Positions 9,301 through 17,900 of a stretch of 64,000 bases of DNA are shown one piece after another. A model generated the notes under the pieces. That model did no database searches. It was not told the origin of the DNA and saw only the letters and a list, made by a program, of their open reading frames with translations. Position numbers and translations under genes: made by a program. The DNA comes from Prolixibacteraceae bacterium (GTDB taxonomy: Bacteria > Bacteroidota > Bacteroidia > Bacteroidales > Prolixibacteraceae), in the NCBI GenBank assembly GCA_019856515.1, contig CP082230.1, positions 496,001-560,000 of the forward strand, in the 5' to 3' direction. Numbering within the stretch: position 1 is the stretch's first letter; every line of letters begins with the position of its first letter.

Positions 9301-10358
9301 AATTCGATATTTAAAAATACACTATAGGATAAAGTGTCAGCCTCAATTTTTAGTGTATGTTGTTCTGGATATATTAAAGAGAGCCTTCTCTTTACATTTT
9401 GAAGTCCAATACCTCCAACCATGGCATGGATATCTGCACTTTCTTGTGGAATGCTGTTTTCAATCTTTAGTGTGAAACGGTGTTCTTTGACTCCAATTTC
9501 GATCGTTATCCATGCTGACTCATCTAATCCTTGGGTACCATGCTTAAAACTATTTTCGATAAAGGGAAGAATAAGCATAGGAGCAATAGAGTTTTGATCA
9601 ATATTACCCCACATATTAAGACTGATCTCAACACGATTACCATAACGAATCTTCTCCAGATCTAAATAATTTTGTACACTCTGAATCTCTTTCCTTAAAT
9701 CCACTTTCGTTGCGTTGGTCTCATAAAGCATGTAGCGAAGCAGTTCAGAGAGTTTCAATACCACATCTAATGATTGATTAGATTGTTTTAGTATTAAGGC
9801 ATATAGACTATTTAGCGTGTTAAATAAGAAATGTGGTTGTACTTGATTCCTAAGAAAAGCGAGCTCTGCCTCTAATTTCTCTTTGGCAAGAACTTGTTCA
9901 TTGTGTTGCACACTCGCGATATATTCCATTAGTTTGATTGTCATCGGTAGTGCCAATACTGCTCCAAGATTAATGGCCGTTTGTATCAAAACAGAAAAAG
10001 TGAAAGTGTCTACTTTCTTCCATTCAGGAAAGAAGTAGTCTACAATGATAAGGTTGTCAGTGATGCGCTGTAGCATTGCAGCAGCTATTACGATAGAAGA
10101 GAAATAGAAAAGAAACCTCCATATTCTCCCTTTATAAAGGTATTTCGGGTAGAGAATATACACTACTGTATAGACCAATGCAATCTTCGCAGGTAAATTA
10201 ATCAACTCGACACTAATTGTTTTAATATAATCAGCATCATATGTTCCCCATGCATAAGCAAAAAATGCCACATATATTATCCAATAGGTCGTATGTTGTA
10301 CCCATCTATTATTAATCACTTTTGTGATCCACTTATTGTCAAGAGCTATAATCTGCAT
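9297..10358 (-). CDS. LytS/YehU-type sensor histidine kinase
   Basis: This 353-residue inner-membrane kinase has four predicted membrane segments in the first 150 residues, a short coiled coil, and the His_kinase motif RNQVQPHFLFNTLNSL with phospho-acceptor His176. A HATPase domain follows (ILPFIENSFKHG for the N-box, GGIGLQNVKRRL for the glycine box). It lacks a periplasmic sensor domain, so the stimulus is probably sensed in or near the membrane. It would phosphorylate the LytTR regulator encoded immediately downstream with a 4-base overlap. The start at 10358 follows a divergent region shared with the neopullulanase gene. Confidence 0.92.
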   Translation of the reverse strand: MQIIALDNKWITKVINNRWVQHTTYWIIYVAFFAYAWGTYDADYIKTISVELINLPAKIALVYTVVYILYPKYLYKGRIWRFLFYFSSIVIAAAMLQRITDNLIIVDYFFPEWKKVDTFTFSVLIQTAINLGAVLALPMTIKLMEYIASVQHNEQVLAKEKLEAELAFLRNQVQPHFLFNTLNSLYALILKQSNQSLDVVLKLSELLRYMLYETNATKVDLRKEIQSVQNYLDLEKIRYGNRVEISLNMWGNIDQNSIAPMLILPFIENSFKHGTQGLDESAWITIEIGVKEHRFTLKIENSIPQESADIHAMVGGIGLQNVKRRLSLIYPEQHTLKIEADTLSYSVFLNIEL

Positions 10359-10520
10359 ATGGGTATTTAATAATTAATCGGAATGAATGTATCCATCTTC
10401 GTGATATTATTAGAACATTTAATCCACTATAATAGTTTTTGATTAGAGGTGAAGGTATATAGCTAAAGTAAGGGGGTTTGTTTGAAAAAGCAAACCATTG
10501 ATGTTGAATAGCTCAATTCT

Positions 10521-10616
10521 TAGGATAAACAACTTAAATGGGGCTAAAAATGGATGTCTTCCTCAATAAAATAGATTGTTGTTGTCGTTGGAAGGGTTAA
10601 ACCTGTTGTTTATCCT
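10521..10616. promoter_or_regulatory. Perfect 13-bp inverted repeat pair upstream of the neopullulanase gene
   Basis: TAGGATAAACAAC (10521-10533) and GTTGTTTATCCTA (10604-10616) are exact complements 70 bases apart. They lie in the 366-base divergent region between the histidine kinase and the GH13 gene. The spacing suits a looped or dimer-of-dimers operator better than a simple hairpin. The binding protein is unknown. The neighbouring LytTR regulator or the WYL regulator past the amylase are the closest candidates. Nothing else in this divergent region is recognisable. Confidence 0.55.
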
Positions 10617-10724
10617 ATTTGTTTGGTATTGGAAGTAATGATTGATAGTTTCGAGTGTAATGTCGATGAAAGACATAAAATAGATATGAATAAAATAAAG
10701 ATATAAACATCAAAAATAATTAAT

Positions 10725-12575
10725 ATGAGACGTCTATTATTGGGTTTAGTTGCAATCATGCTAATAAGCACTTCTGCTATTGCATCTAAATATAAAGTGG
10801 ATCATCTAGAACCTATATCTTGGTGGGTTGGAATGAAAAATCCAAAACTACAGTTACTTATTCATGGAAAGAATATCTCAGAGCTTAAACCTGAAATAGA
10901 CTATGCTGGAGTAACCATAGAAAGTGTAAGTCTAGTGGAGAATCCTAACTATCTATTTGTCAACTTGCATATTGACAAGAAGACAGTGCCAGGAAGTATA
11001 AATATTGAGTTTAAAAAAGGCAAGAAAAGTATTTTGACGTATAATTATAAGCTTAATAAACGTAGAGATGCTTCTGCTGATCGAATGGGTTATTCTTCCA
11101 AAGATGTTATGTACTTGATCACACCTGATCGTTTTGCTAACGGTGATTACTCTAATGATAATCAACCAGGAATGATCGAACAAAGTGATCGAACAGACAA
11201 AGATGGTCGTCATGGAGGAGACATTCAAGGTATCATCAATAGTCTAGATTATCTAAAGGATATGGGATTTACTGCCGTATGGGTGAACCCTCTTTTAGAA
11301 GACAATCAACCTGAGGTTACTTATCACGGTTATGCTATTACTGATTACTATCAAATTGATAAGCGTTATGGAACCAATGAAGATTATGTACGTCTATCTA
11401 AGGAAGCGAAGAAAAGAGGCATTGGAGTAATTATGGATGTTGTCCTTAACCACTGTGGTTCTGCACACTGGTGGATGAAAGATATGCCTTCAAAAGATTG
11501 GATTAACTTTAATGGTAAATTCACACCATGTTCTCATAAAAGAACCACTGTGGAGGATGCTTATGCTTCTCAAGACGATAAGAAACAATTCTCGGATGGT
11601 TGGTTTGTGGAGAGCATGCCTGATCTCAATCAGCGTAATCCTTATATGGCAAATTATTTAACACAGAATGCCATTTGGTGGATTGAATATGCTGATCTAA
11701 TGGGATTAAGGGTGGATACCTATCCTTACTCTGATAAAACCTTTTTATCTCATTGGTCAAAATCTTTAATGGATGAATATCCAAACCTTAATATTGTAGG
11801 TGAGGAGTGGAGTACAAATCCATTGATTGTATCTTATTGGCAGAAAGGAAAAGTAAATAGTGATGGTTATATCTCAAGTATGCCAAGCATGATGGATTTT
11901 CCTCTTAACACAGCTATGATAGACGGTTTCAAAGAAGACGAGAGCTGGAATGGCGGTTTTGTCAAGATGTATGAAATGTTAGCCAATGATTTTGTCTATC
12001 CTGATGCTAGAAATCTAGTTATATTTCCAGATAATCATGATATGGCTAGAATTTATGATCAACTAGATCGAGATGATGACCTCTTTAAGATGACTATGGC
12101 TTACACCTTAACCATGAGAGGTATCCCTCAAATTTTCTATGGTACTGAAATCTTAGCTAAGTCTGAACATGGTGGTGATCATGGTTATCTTAGAATTGAT
12201 TTTCCTGGAGGATGGAAAGATGATAAAGTGAATGCATTTACAGGAAAAGGGTTGAGCAAAAAAGAGTTAGATGCACAGCAATATATGAAAAAACTTCTTA
12301 ATTGGAGAAAGAATACACCTGTAATACACGATGGGCAACTTATGCATTATGCACCACAAGATGGTGTCTACGCATATTTTAGATATGATAAAAAACAAAA
12401 AGTAATGGTGGTATTCAATAAGAATACAGAAGATGTTTCGTTAAAAACAGCTCGTTTTCATGAAATGTTAGACGGCGTTTCTGATGCGAAAGATGTGATT
12501 ACAGGTAAAACTCAATCTGTCGGAGAGGAGTTATTAATCCCTGCGAGATCTGTTTTAATTCTTGAAGTGAAATAG
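10725..12575 (+). CDS. Exported GH13 neopullulanase/cyclomaltodextrinase-type alpha-amylase (SusA-like)
   Basis: The protein has 616 residues. A signal peptide (about 1-20) is followed by an N-terminal beta-sandwich of the cyclomaltodextrinase type (about 23-115) and a GH13 barrel. All four GH13 regions are present: DVVLNHCG, GLRVDTYPY with nucleophile Asp331, IVGEEW with acid/base Glu360, and FPDNHD with Asp439. A small C-terminal beta domain follows. The size and domain order match periplasmic neopullulanases such as Bacteroides SusA, which cut starch and pullulan oligosaccharides. There is no SusC/SusD pair nearby, so it is a stand-alone enzyme. A strong terminator follows at 12603. Confidence 0.92.
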   Translation: MRRLLLGLVAIMLISTSAIASKYKVDHLEPISWWVGMKNPKLQLLIHGKNISELKPEIDYAGVTIESVSLVENPNYLFVNLHIDKKTVPGSINIEFKKGKKSILTYNYKLNKRRDASADRMGYSSKDVMYLITPDRFANGDYSNDNQPGMIEQSDRTDKDGRHGGDIQGIINSLDYLKDMGFTAVWVNPLLEDNQPEVTYHGYAITDYYQIDKRYGTNEDYVRLSKEAKKRGIGVIMDVVLNHCGSAHWWMKDMPSKDWINFNGKFTPCSHKRTTVEDAYASQDDKKQFSDGWFVESMPDLNQRNPYMANYLTQNAIWWIEYADLMGLRVDTYPYSDKTFLSHWSKSLMDEYPNLNIVGEEWSTNPLIVSYWQKGKVNSDGYISSMPSMMDFPLNTAMIDGFKEDESWNGGFVKMYEMLANDFVYPDARNLVIFPDNHDMARIYDQLDRDDDLFKMTMAYTLTMRGIPQIFYGTEILAKSEHGGDHGYLRIDFPGGWKDDKVNAFTGKGLSKKELDAQQYMKKLLNWRKNTPVIHDGQLMHYAPQDGVYAYFRYDKKQKVMVVFNKNTEDVSLKTARFHEMLDGVSDAKDVITGKTQSVGEELLIPARSVLILEVK

Positions 12576-12602
12576 AACTACCCTCACTTTGACTTTTATA
12601 TA

Positions 12603-12636
12603 TGCCCCCTGTAATATGGCTCAGGGGGCATTTTTT
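12603..12636 (+). terminator. Rho-independent terminator of the neopullulanase gene
   Basis: TGCCCCCTG (12603-12611) pairs with CAGGGGGCA (12622-12630), followed directly by TTTTTT. It lies between the amylase gene and the convergent WYL regulator. Confidence 0.88.
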
Positions 12637-12654
12637 ATTACATGATCTCTTTAT

Positions 12655-13665
12655 CTACTGACAATAATTAGATATTGCCTTCTCAATCTTAGTTTTAATA
12701 TTCTCTTTAAGAGAGATGGGTGACAAGACTGTGATGCTATGACTTTGTGAGAGGAGCAAAGCCTCTAGTTCAAAATTCAAATATAGCTCTAATGATATGG
12801 TCACTCCCAAATCACCCTTCTCAACGATTTTCTGAGAACCATGTAATGGTTTGTTCTTGATATACGGCCACTGTGATCTATCAATAAAAAGAACCACCTT
12901 CTCTGGTTCACTATTTCTTGGAATAGAAACCCCAATCGTATCCTCAAATAGTTCATGATAATCATGGCTAGAAGGGGTATAGGGAGTATCATTCTCTTTT
13001 ATCTCATGAATTCTATCTAAGGCATAGTTCGTGAAATCAGGCTGTTTGTCTATGTTTCCAAAAACGAACCATCTATTGTTATACTGTTTGAGGTAGTGTG
13101 GATGAAACAGACTAACTTGAGGCGTATCCATTGTGAAACCCTGATAGCTAATTTCCACTGGTCGCTCTTCTCTGATGGCATGATATAGAGGAGAGATATG
13201 TTCTAATCCTTTTAGGTATGGGTTGCTCTCAAAGTCAATCACTGTTTTTAGATCTGTAGGAAGATCATAGTTCGATTGTAATCTCTCTAAAATATCTTCC
13301 ACCCAATCGAGTTGAGGCATTCCTTTAAATTGGGTTAAGGTAGTCAATGCCTCTTTGAGAAGGAGTGCTTCTTTCTCACTAAGTGGTGTGTTCTGTATCG
13401 AATAATTTAAATCTTCATATCTGTAATATGTTCTTTTACCCTCTTTCAGTTTTAATAGACTGATGTCCCAAGGACCCTCTTCCTGCATGAATTTAATGTC
13501 ATTAAAAAACTGTCGCTCTTTAATTCCTTCTTTATTGCCTGTAGCGTTATATATTGCCTCTTGACATGCATCTAGAAGATCTTGTTTGAAGAATTTCTTT
13601 GATCCATTGCGAAAACATTTATCTAATGCGTAATAACGGATCAATGCTTGTTTGTTGATGGACAT
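12655..13665 (-). CDS. WYL-domain transcriptional regulator
   Basis: This 336-residue protein starts with a helical, HTH-like segment (INKQALIRYYALDKCFRN...KFFKQDLLDACQ, about residues 3-35). A linker follows, then a WYL domain from about 145, visible as PVEISYQGFT, FHPHYLKQYNNRWFVFG and FTNYALDRIHEI. A C-terminal WCX-like region (about 250-336) completes it. WYL regulators bind small ligands or nucleic acids and control genes from DNA-repair to defence and carbohydrate functions. It is transcribed convergently with the amylase gene. Its own promoter lies in the AT-rich region before the IS66 element. No target can be named from the sequence. Confidence 0.88.
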   Translation of the reverse strand: MSINKQALIRYYALDKCFRNGSKKFFKQDLLDACQEAIYNATGNKEGIKERQFFNDIKFMQEEGPWDISLLKLKEGKRTYYRYEDLNYSIQNTPLSEKEALLLKEALTTLTQFKGMPQLDWVEDILERLQSNYDLPTDLKTVIDFESNPYLKGLEHISPLYHAIREERPVEISYQGFTMDTPQVSLFHPHYLKQYNNRWFVFGNIDKQPDFTNYALDRIHEIKENDTPYTPSSHDYHELFEDTIGVSIPRNSEPEKVVLFIDRSQWPYIKNKPLHGSQKIVEKGDLGVTISLELYLNFELEALLLSQSHSITVLSPISLKENIKTKIEKAISNYCQ

Positions 13666-13910
13666 AGTTTAATTGTGTTTGATAATATTGACTTCTAATA
13701 TAGATATGCAATACAAATATAATAGAAATTGTTATATGTTAACATGTCTGTTATATCGATATGTGTCCTATTGGTTCGACTTTATATATGTTAAAGCAAA
13801 TTGCTGTGATTTATTATATTTGTATTATATCACTCTTATGTTGTATGAAATCTAGTTTCTAAATATAAGATCATGTGAATTATTGAGTCGTATTTGAATA
13901 AATATCTCTT

Positions 13911-13918
13911 TCCTTTTT
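13911..13918. repeat. IS66 target site duplication, left copy
   Basis: TCCTTTTT directly outside the left end is repeated exactly at 16223-16230. Eight bases is the expected duplication length for IS66. Confidence 0.93.
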
Positions 13919-13995
13919 GTAAACGTTCGGTTAAGACCATCTTGTAACCTGATTTTATAGTCTATATTTTTGATTTCGAATCAAAACAATAAGAA

Positions 13996-14295
13996 ATGAC
14001 TAAGAAGGAAAGAATGTTTCAGTTGGTGTTTCAGCAAGAGGAAAGTGGTATTACTATTGCTGATTTTTGCAAACAACATGCAGTAAAGATGTCTGTATTT
14101 AATTATTGGAAATCGAAACAGAAGAAGGAATTGGATAGCCATGTAGATAAAGGTTTCTTTGTATCGATAGACAATCCAGATCCACGAATAGATACGGATA
14201 TTGTCATCACTTACCCTAATGGGGTGACCATTAATATTCCTTCGACTAGTGCCGCCATCTCAACTATCCAATCTTTAATTCAATTGCAAAGCTAA
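13996..14295 (+). CDS. tnpA: IS66 accessory protein TnpA (HTH)
   Basis: This is a 99-residue protein with an N-terminal helix-turn-helix of the IS66 TnpA/Orf1 type (ITIADFCKQHAVKMSVFNYWKSK). It is the first of three genes within the element and is needed, with TnpB, for transposition in studied IS66 members. It shares the ATG/TAATG junction at 14295 with tnpB, consistent with translational coupling. Confidence 0.9.
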   Translation: MTKKERMFQLVFQQEESGITIADFCKQHAVKMSVFNYWKSKQKKELDSHVDKGFFVSIDNPDPRIDTDIVITYPNGVTINIPSTSAAISTIQSLIQLQS

Positions 14296-14639
14296 TGTTT
14301 ACATTATCATCTAATGATCGTTTTCGTCTCTATTCAGAACCTACAGATATGAGAAAGAGTTTTAACGGATTGTCAGGATTGGTTCTGAATAAAATGAAAC
14401 AAAATGTAGTTTCTGGTGATGTCTTTATTTTCATCAACAAGAGTCGCAATATGATGAAACTATTGAGATGGGAAAAAGGTGGTTTTGTCCTTTTTATTAA
14501 AAGACTTGAACAGGGTACTTTTAAGATTCCAACAATTGATAGTGATATGGACAAGAGTATCGAATGGACTGATCTTGTTCTTATGGTAGAAGGGGTTGTA
14601 ATTAAACAATATAAGATGCAAAAACGTTATGTTATGTAG
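14295..14639 (+). CDS. tnpB: IS66 accessory protein TnpB (Orf2)
   Basis: This 114-residue protein is recognisable from YSEPTDMRKSFNGLSGLV near the start, the FIFINKSRNMMKLLRWEKGGFVLF core, and ending with the LEQGTF region, all typical of IS66 Orf2. It starts on the base that ends tnpA and lies 23 bases ahead of tnpC. Its biochemical role is still unclear in the family, though it is required for movement. Confidence 0.93.
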   Translation: MFTLSSNDRFRLYSEPTDMRKSFNGLSGLVLNKMKQNVVSGDVFIFINKSRNMMKLLRWEKGGFVLFIKRLEQGTFKIPTIDSDMDKSIEWTDLVLMVEGVVIKQYKMQKRYVM

Positions 14640-14662
14640 ATAAAAATGTGTATATTTATACT

Positions 14663-16183
14663 ATGAATCAGAGCGATAACATAGATAACTTAAGTATAAA
14701 TGACCTGTTGAAAAAACTCCAACAGGTCACGAAAGCCTATGCATCTATTGACTCTGAAAATGTAAGTCTCAAACAAGAGATTGAGGAACTGAAGGCTCAT
14801 ATTGCTTATCTTAATAGACGTATCTTCGGAATGACTACAGAGCCTTTTATTGATCCAAATCAATTAGAGTTAGATCTTCCTATAGAAGAAAATAGTTCCG
14901 ACAACTCTGATCCTGTAGTAGAAGAGGAAGTGGTTGTAGAGGTGAAGAAAAAGAAACGTGCCAAAAGAAAGCATATCCCAAAACATCTTCCACGTCAAGA
15001 GGAAGTTATTGAACCTGATGAGATCCCTGATGGGGCGATACGTATAGGAGAAGAGGTGTCGGAGAGAATTGAATTTGAACCAGGAAAATTATACGTGCGT
15101 AGAATCGTACGACCAAAGTATAGCTTACCTAAGGAGTCGGGGGTAATTGTTGCAGAACTTCCTTCGGATATTATTCCAAGGTGTATGGCTGGAACCTCTT
15201 TGATAAGTCAATTTATTGTAGGAAAATATTTTGACCATATTCCTCTATATCGAGCCCAAGGAATATTTAAAAGATCGGGAATTGAATTCCCTAAATCCAC
15301 CATTAATGGATGGATGAGTAAAGCAGCAGAGCTATTAACTCCATTATATGAGCATGTAAAGCATAAGGTTGTCTCATCCGATTATATTCAAGCGGATGAA
15401 ACAACCATTAAAGTGCTTACCGATAAAAAACCAGGGGCTACGCATTTAGGATACTTCTGGGTCTATTATGCTCCACACCTAAAATGTTGTCTGTTTGACT
15501 ACAACAAATCAAGAAACTCAGATGTCCCTGACGCGATACTAAAAGACTTCAAGGGGGTGTTACAGACGGATGGATATCAAGGCTACAATAAGCTGTCAAG
15601 AGATAAGCCGATTATAAGGCTAGCATGTATGGCCCATGCACGACGGAAGTTCTTCGATGCACAAAAAAACGATAAAGAACGGTCCGAATATGCATTAATA
15701 AGAATCCAAAAACTTTACCAAATAGAACGAGAATGTGTCGAGAATAACCTGTCACACGAAGAGATATTTCAACTTCGTCAAGAAAAAGCTGTGCCTATAT
15801 TGACCGATATAGGTAAATGGCTAGAAACGCAGGCATCTCAAGTGTTACCCCAAAGTCTTATTGGAAAAGCTGTTCATTACACATGGAATCTATGGAATAG
15901 TTTAAGTAGATATGTGGAGCATGGTAGTTACATTATTGACAATAATTTTGTAGAGAATAAGATTAGACCTGTAGCTATTGGACGAAAAAACTATCTGTTT
16001 GCAGGATCTGAAGATGGAGCACAAAGATCTGCACTGTTTTATACTCTATCTGCTATGTGCAAAGTGGCAGAAGTAGATCCACATGCTTGGTTCACTGATG
16101 TTCTTAATCGGATAATAGATACAAAGCCTTCTCAATATGATGATCTTCTTCCTGAACAATGGAAGAAGAAAATAGTACAATAA
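14663..16183 (+). CDS. tnpC: IS66-family DDE transposase TnpC
   Basis: The 506-residue transposase starts at the ATG at 14663; a GTG five codons earlier is possible. It has an N-terminal coiled coil (about 10-60), a basic linker (KKKKRAKRKHIPKHLPRQ), a zinc-finger-like region (VRRIVRPKYSLPKES...), and the DDE core with IQADETTIKVL for the first Asp and LQTDGYQGY for the second. The glutamate is in NFVENKIRPVAIGRKNYLFAGS, a hallmark IS66 stretch. All parts are intact. Confidence 0.95.
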   Translation: MNQSDNIDNLSINDLLKKLQQVTKAYASIDSENVSLKQEIEELKAHIAYLNRRIFGMTTEPFIDPNQLELDLPIEENSSDNSDPVVEEEVVVEVKKKKRAKRKHIPKHLPRQEEVIEPDEIPDGAIRIGEEVSERIEFEPGKLYVRRIVRPKYSLPKESGVIVAELPSDIIPRCMAGTSLISQFIVGKYFDHIPLYRAQGIFKRSGIEFPKSTINGWMSKAAELLTPLYEHVKHKVVSSDYIQADETTIKVLTDKKPGATHLGYFWVYYAPHLKCCLFDYNKSRNSDVPDAILKDFKGVLQTDGYQGYNKLSRDKPIIRLACMAHARRKFFDAQKNDKERSEYALIRIQKLYQIERECVENNLSHEEIFQLRQEKAVPILTDIGKWLETQASQVLPQSLIGKAVHYTWNLWNSLSRYVEHGSYIIDNNFVENKIRPVAIGRKNYLFAGSEDGAQRSALFYTLSAMCKVAEVDPHAWFTDVLNRIIDTKPSQYDDLLPEQWKKKIVQ

Positions 16184-16222
16184 AAATCACACTACACAAT
16201 ACGGGTATAGCCGAACGCTTAC

Positions 16223-16230
16223 TCCTTTTT
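16223..16230. repeat. IS66 target site duplication, right copy
   Basis: TCCTTTTT, identical to 13911-13918, directly abuts the right end of the element. Confidence 0.93.
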
Positions 16231-16398
16231 GGTTACACTTACATCCTCTTCGACTAGATAGAATGAAATTTCACCTATGTAGATGTAACATGTCTAATTC
16301 ATGATGAAAGTATCATAAGATGTTCTTTCTTAGATGGATAAAGTAACCTTTTTAAAATCACAGTTTTCAAACTATTAACCGAAATACTCGTAATAATC

Positions 16399-17589
16399 AT
16401 GGATCAAATGAAAATAAAACGCGTTTTATTAGGAGCCACACTTCTAGCAATCATGTGTCAACTATTCTTCTCCTGTTTTCGACCAACGGATAGGCCACAG
16501 GTGTTAGGGTTGCAAACAAGAATTGATACAACCAAACCACAACCAGTGTTTCTGGATAGCAATGGTGTGACAATAAAAGCGCATGAGTGGGCAAAAGTGG
16601 GAGATGAAGGCATCATAGATGGAAAACGATACAAGGTGGTGGATGAGAAATATCTGCGGAAGTTTATTGGGCATGCAAATTTGTCAAAACTCGTTACATC
16701 TAAAGTAACCAATATGTCGAAACTATTCTCTTTTTCCAAGGAGATCAAATATAGTATTGCTCATTGGGATGTTTCCAATGTAACGGATATGAGCCAAATG
16801 TTCTATAACACCGGAGGTTTCAATCAGGACATCAGTAAGTGGGATGTATCTAATGTAAAAGATATGTCATTTATGTTCTGCTCTGCATACTTTTTTAATC
16901 AAGATATCGGAGCTTGGGATGTCTCTCATGTAGAAACTATGTCTTCTATGTTTTATGGCGCTTATGCCTTTAATCAAAGCCTGGGTAGTTGGAATGTCTC
17001 TCAAGTCAAAAATATGTCAGACATGTTTAATGGTACAGAATTATTTAATCAGCCAATAAACGATTGGAATGTCTCTAACGTAGAGGATATGAATCATATG
17101 TTTCAAGGGGCAAGGACTTTTAATCAACCGCTCGATAAATGGAATGTATCTCATGTTCAAGATATGATGTATATGTTTGATAATGCTCAAAGTTTCAATC
17201 AGCCCTTAGGGCAATGGGATGTCTCTAATGTAGAAAGTATAACCTGTATGTTTATGAGAGCAATGAAATTTAATCAACCTTTAGAAAATTGGCATTTCCC
17301 AAAAGTAACAAGATTAGACGGCATGTTCTCTAGAGCGAAATCATTTAATCAGCCTTTAAAAAAATGGAATGTCTCAAATGTCATAAAAATGCCTTACATG
17401 TTTTGGAGGGCAATCTCTTTCGACCAAGATCTAAGTAGTTGGAATATTCATAATGTAGAAGATATGTCACATATGTTTGAAGGTGCAAGATCATACGAAC
17501 CAAATAGGAGTCATTGGAACCTCAATTCGAATGTGGATACTACAAGTATGTTTAAAGAAATAAAACCAATAATCGTTGGGAAACAGTAA
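16399..17589 (+). CDS. Surface lipoprotein with DUF285 (BspA-type) repeats
   Basis: A lipoprotein signal peptide ends in the lipobox FFSC, so the protein should be lipid-anchored, probably at the outer membrane. After a short linker come eleven back-to-back 25-residue repeats from about residue 110 to the end. They follow the pattern FNQ-x4-W-x-VSNV-x2-M-x2-MF, the DUF285/BspA leucine-rich-like repeat seen in surface adhesins and in mycoplasma lipoproteins. The last repeats are the most diverged. The likely role is binding to host, substrate or other cells. The start could be at 16399 or at the ATG at 16408. It stands alone; the IS66 element lies 170 bases upstream and may affect its promoter. 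Confidence 0.87.
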   Translation: MDQMKIKRVLLGATLLAIMCQLFFSCFRPTDRPQVLGLQTRIDTTKPQPVFLDSNGVTIKAHEWAKVGDEGIIDGKRYKVVDEKYLRKFIGHANLSKLVTSKVTNMSKLFSFSKEIKYSIAHWDVSNVTDMSQMFYNTGGFNQDISKWDVSNVKDMSFMFCSAYFFNQDIGAWDVSHVETMSSMFYGAYAFNQSLGSWNVSQVKNMSDMFNGTELFNQPINDWNVSNVEDMNHMFQGARTFNQPLDKWNVSHVQDMMYMFDNAQSFNQPLGQWDVSNVESITCMFMRAMKFNQPLENWHFPKVTRLDGMFSRAKSFNQPLKKWNVSNVIKMPYMFWRAISFDQDLSSWNIHNVEDMSHMFEGARSYEPNRSHWNLNSNVDTTSMFKEIKPIIVGKQ

Positions 17590-17821
17590 TTAATATAACG
17601 ATGGGTGAGAAGTTAATTAATGGTTATTCTTTCCTCTAATCTGAAGTGTCTATATTCCGATGAACCGAAGGAGCATCTTATACAAAGTATAGTAACCATC
17701 GAGGATAAATAAGCAGTAAAGATTAGTACTACTTGTCTACTGGTGTTTATTTGAAAGGTGAAATGTAAACTTTACAATAGATCATTGAAGGGTAGAATAG
17801 TTATCCTTCGACTAAAAGTGT

Positions 17822-17868
17822 TAAAACAAAAATAGAGCTATCTAGATTTACGTCTCAAGATAGCTCTA
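17822..17868 (-). terminator. Terminator of the 17901-19340 sulfatase gene
   Basis: On the minus strand, the stem 17868-17858 / 17843-17833 (AGATAGCTCTA and its complement, 11 bp) is followed by a T-rich stretch read from 17832 down to 17822. It lies 33 bases past the sulfatase stop. The remaining 240 bases back to the DUF285 gene show nothing recognisable. Confidence 0.82.
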
Positions 17869-17900
17869 TCTAAAATCAGTGTAATAGTAACTTAGTTCTG

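Larger units (their letters stand above)
13919..16222 (+). mobile_element. Complete IS66-family insertion sequence, 2304 bp
   Basis: The ends are GTAAACGTTCGGTTAAGACC at 13919 and, on the complement, GTAAGCGTTCGGCTATACCC ending at 16222. These are imperfect inverted repeats that begin with GTAA as IS66 ends do. Perfect 8-bp direct repeats flank it. The element has the full three-gene set (tnpA, tnpB, tnpC) without frameshifts, so it is likely functional. It sits between the WYL regulator and the DUF285 lipoprotein. The 245 bases to its left hold no convincing gene, so it seems to have landed in intergenic DNA. Confidence 0.95.

Noticed and set aside
13673..13855. 60-residue open frame between the WYL regulator and the IS66 element
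   Set aside because: It is extremely AT-rich with Tyr/Leu/Ile-biased composition, has no recognisable domain, and overlaps the WYL promoter region.
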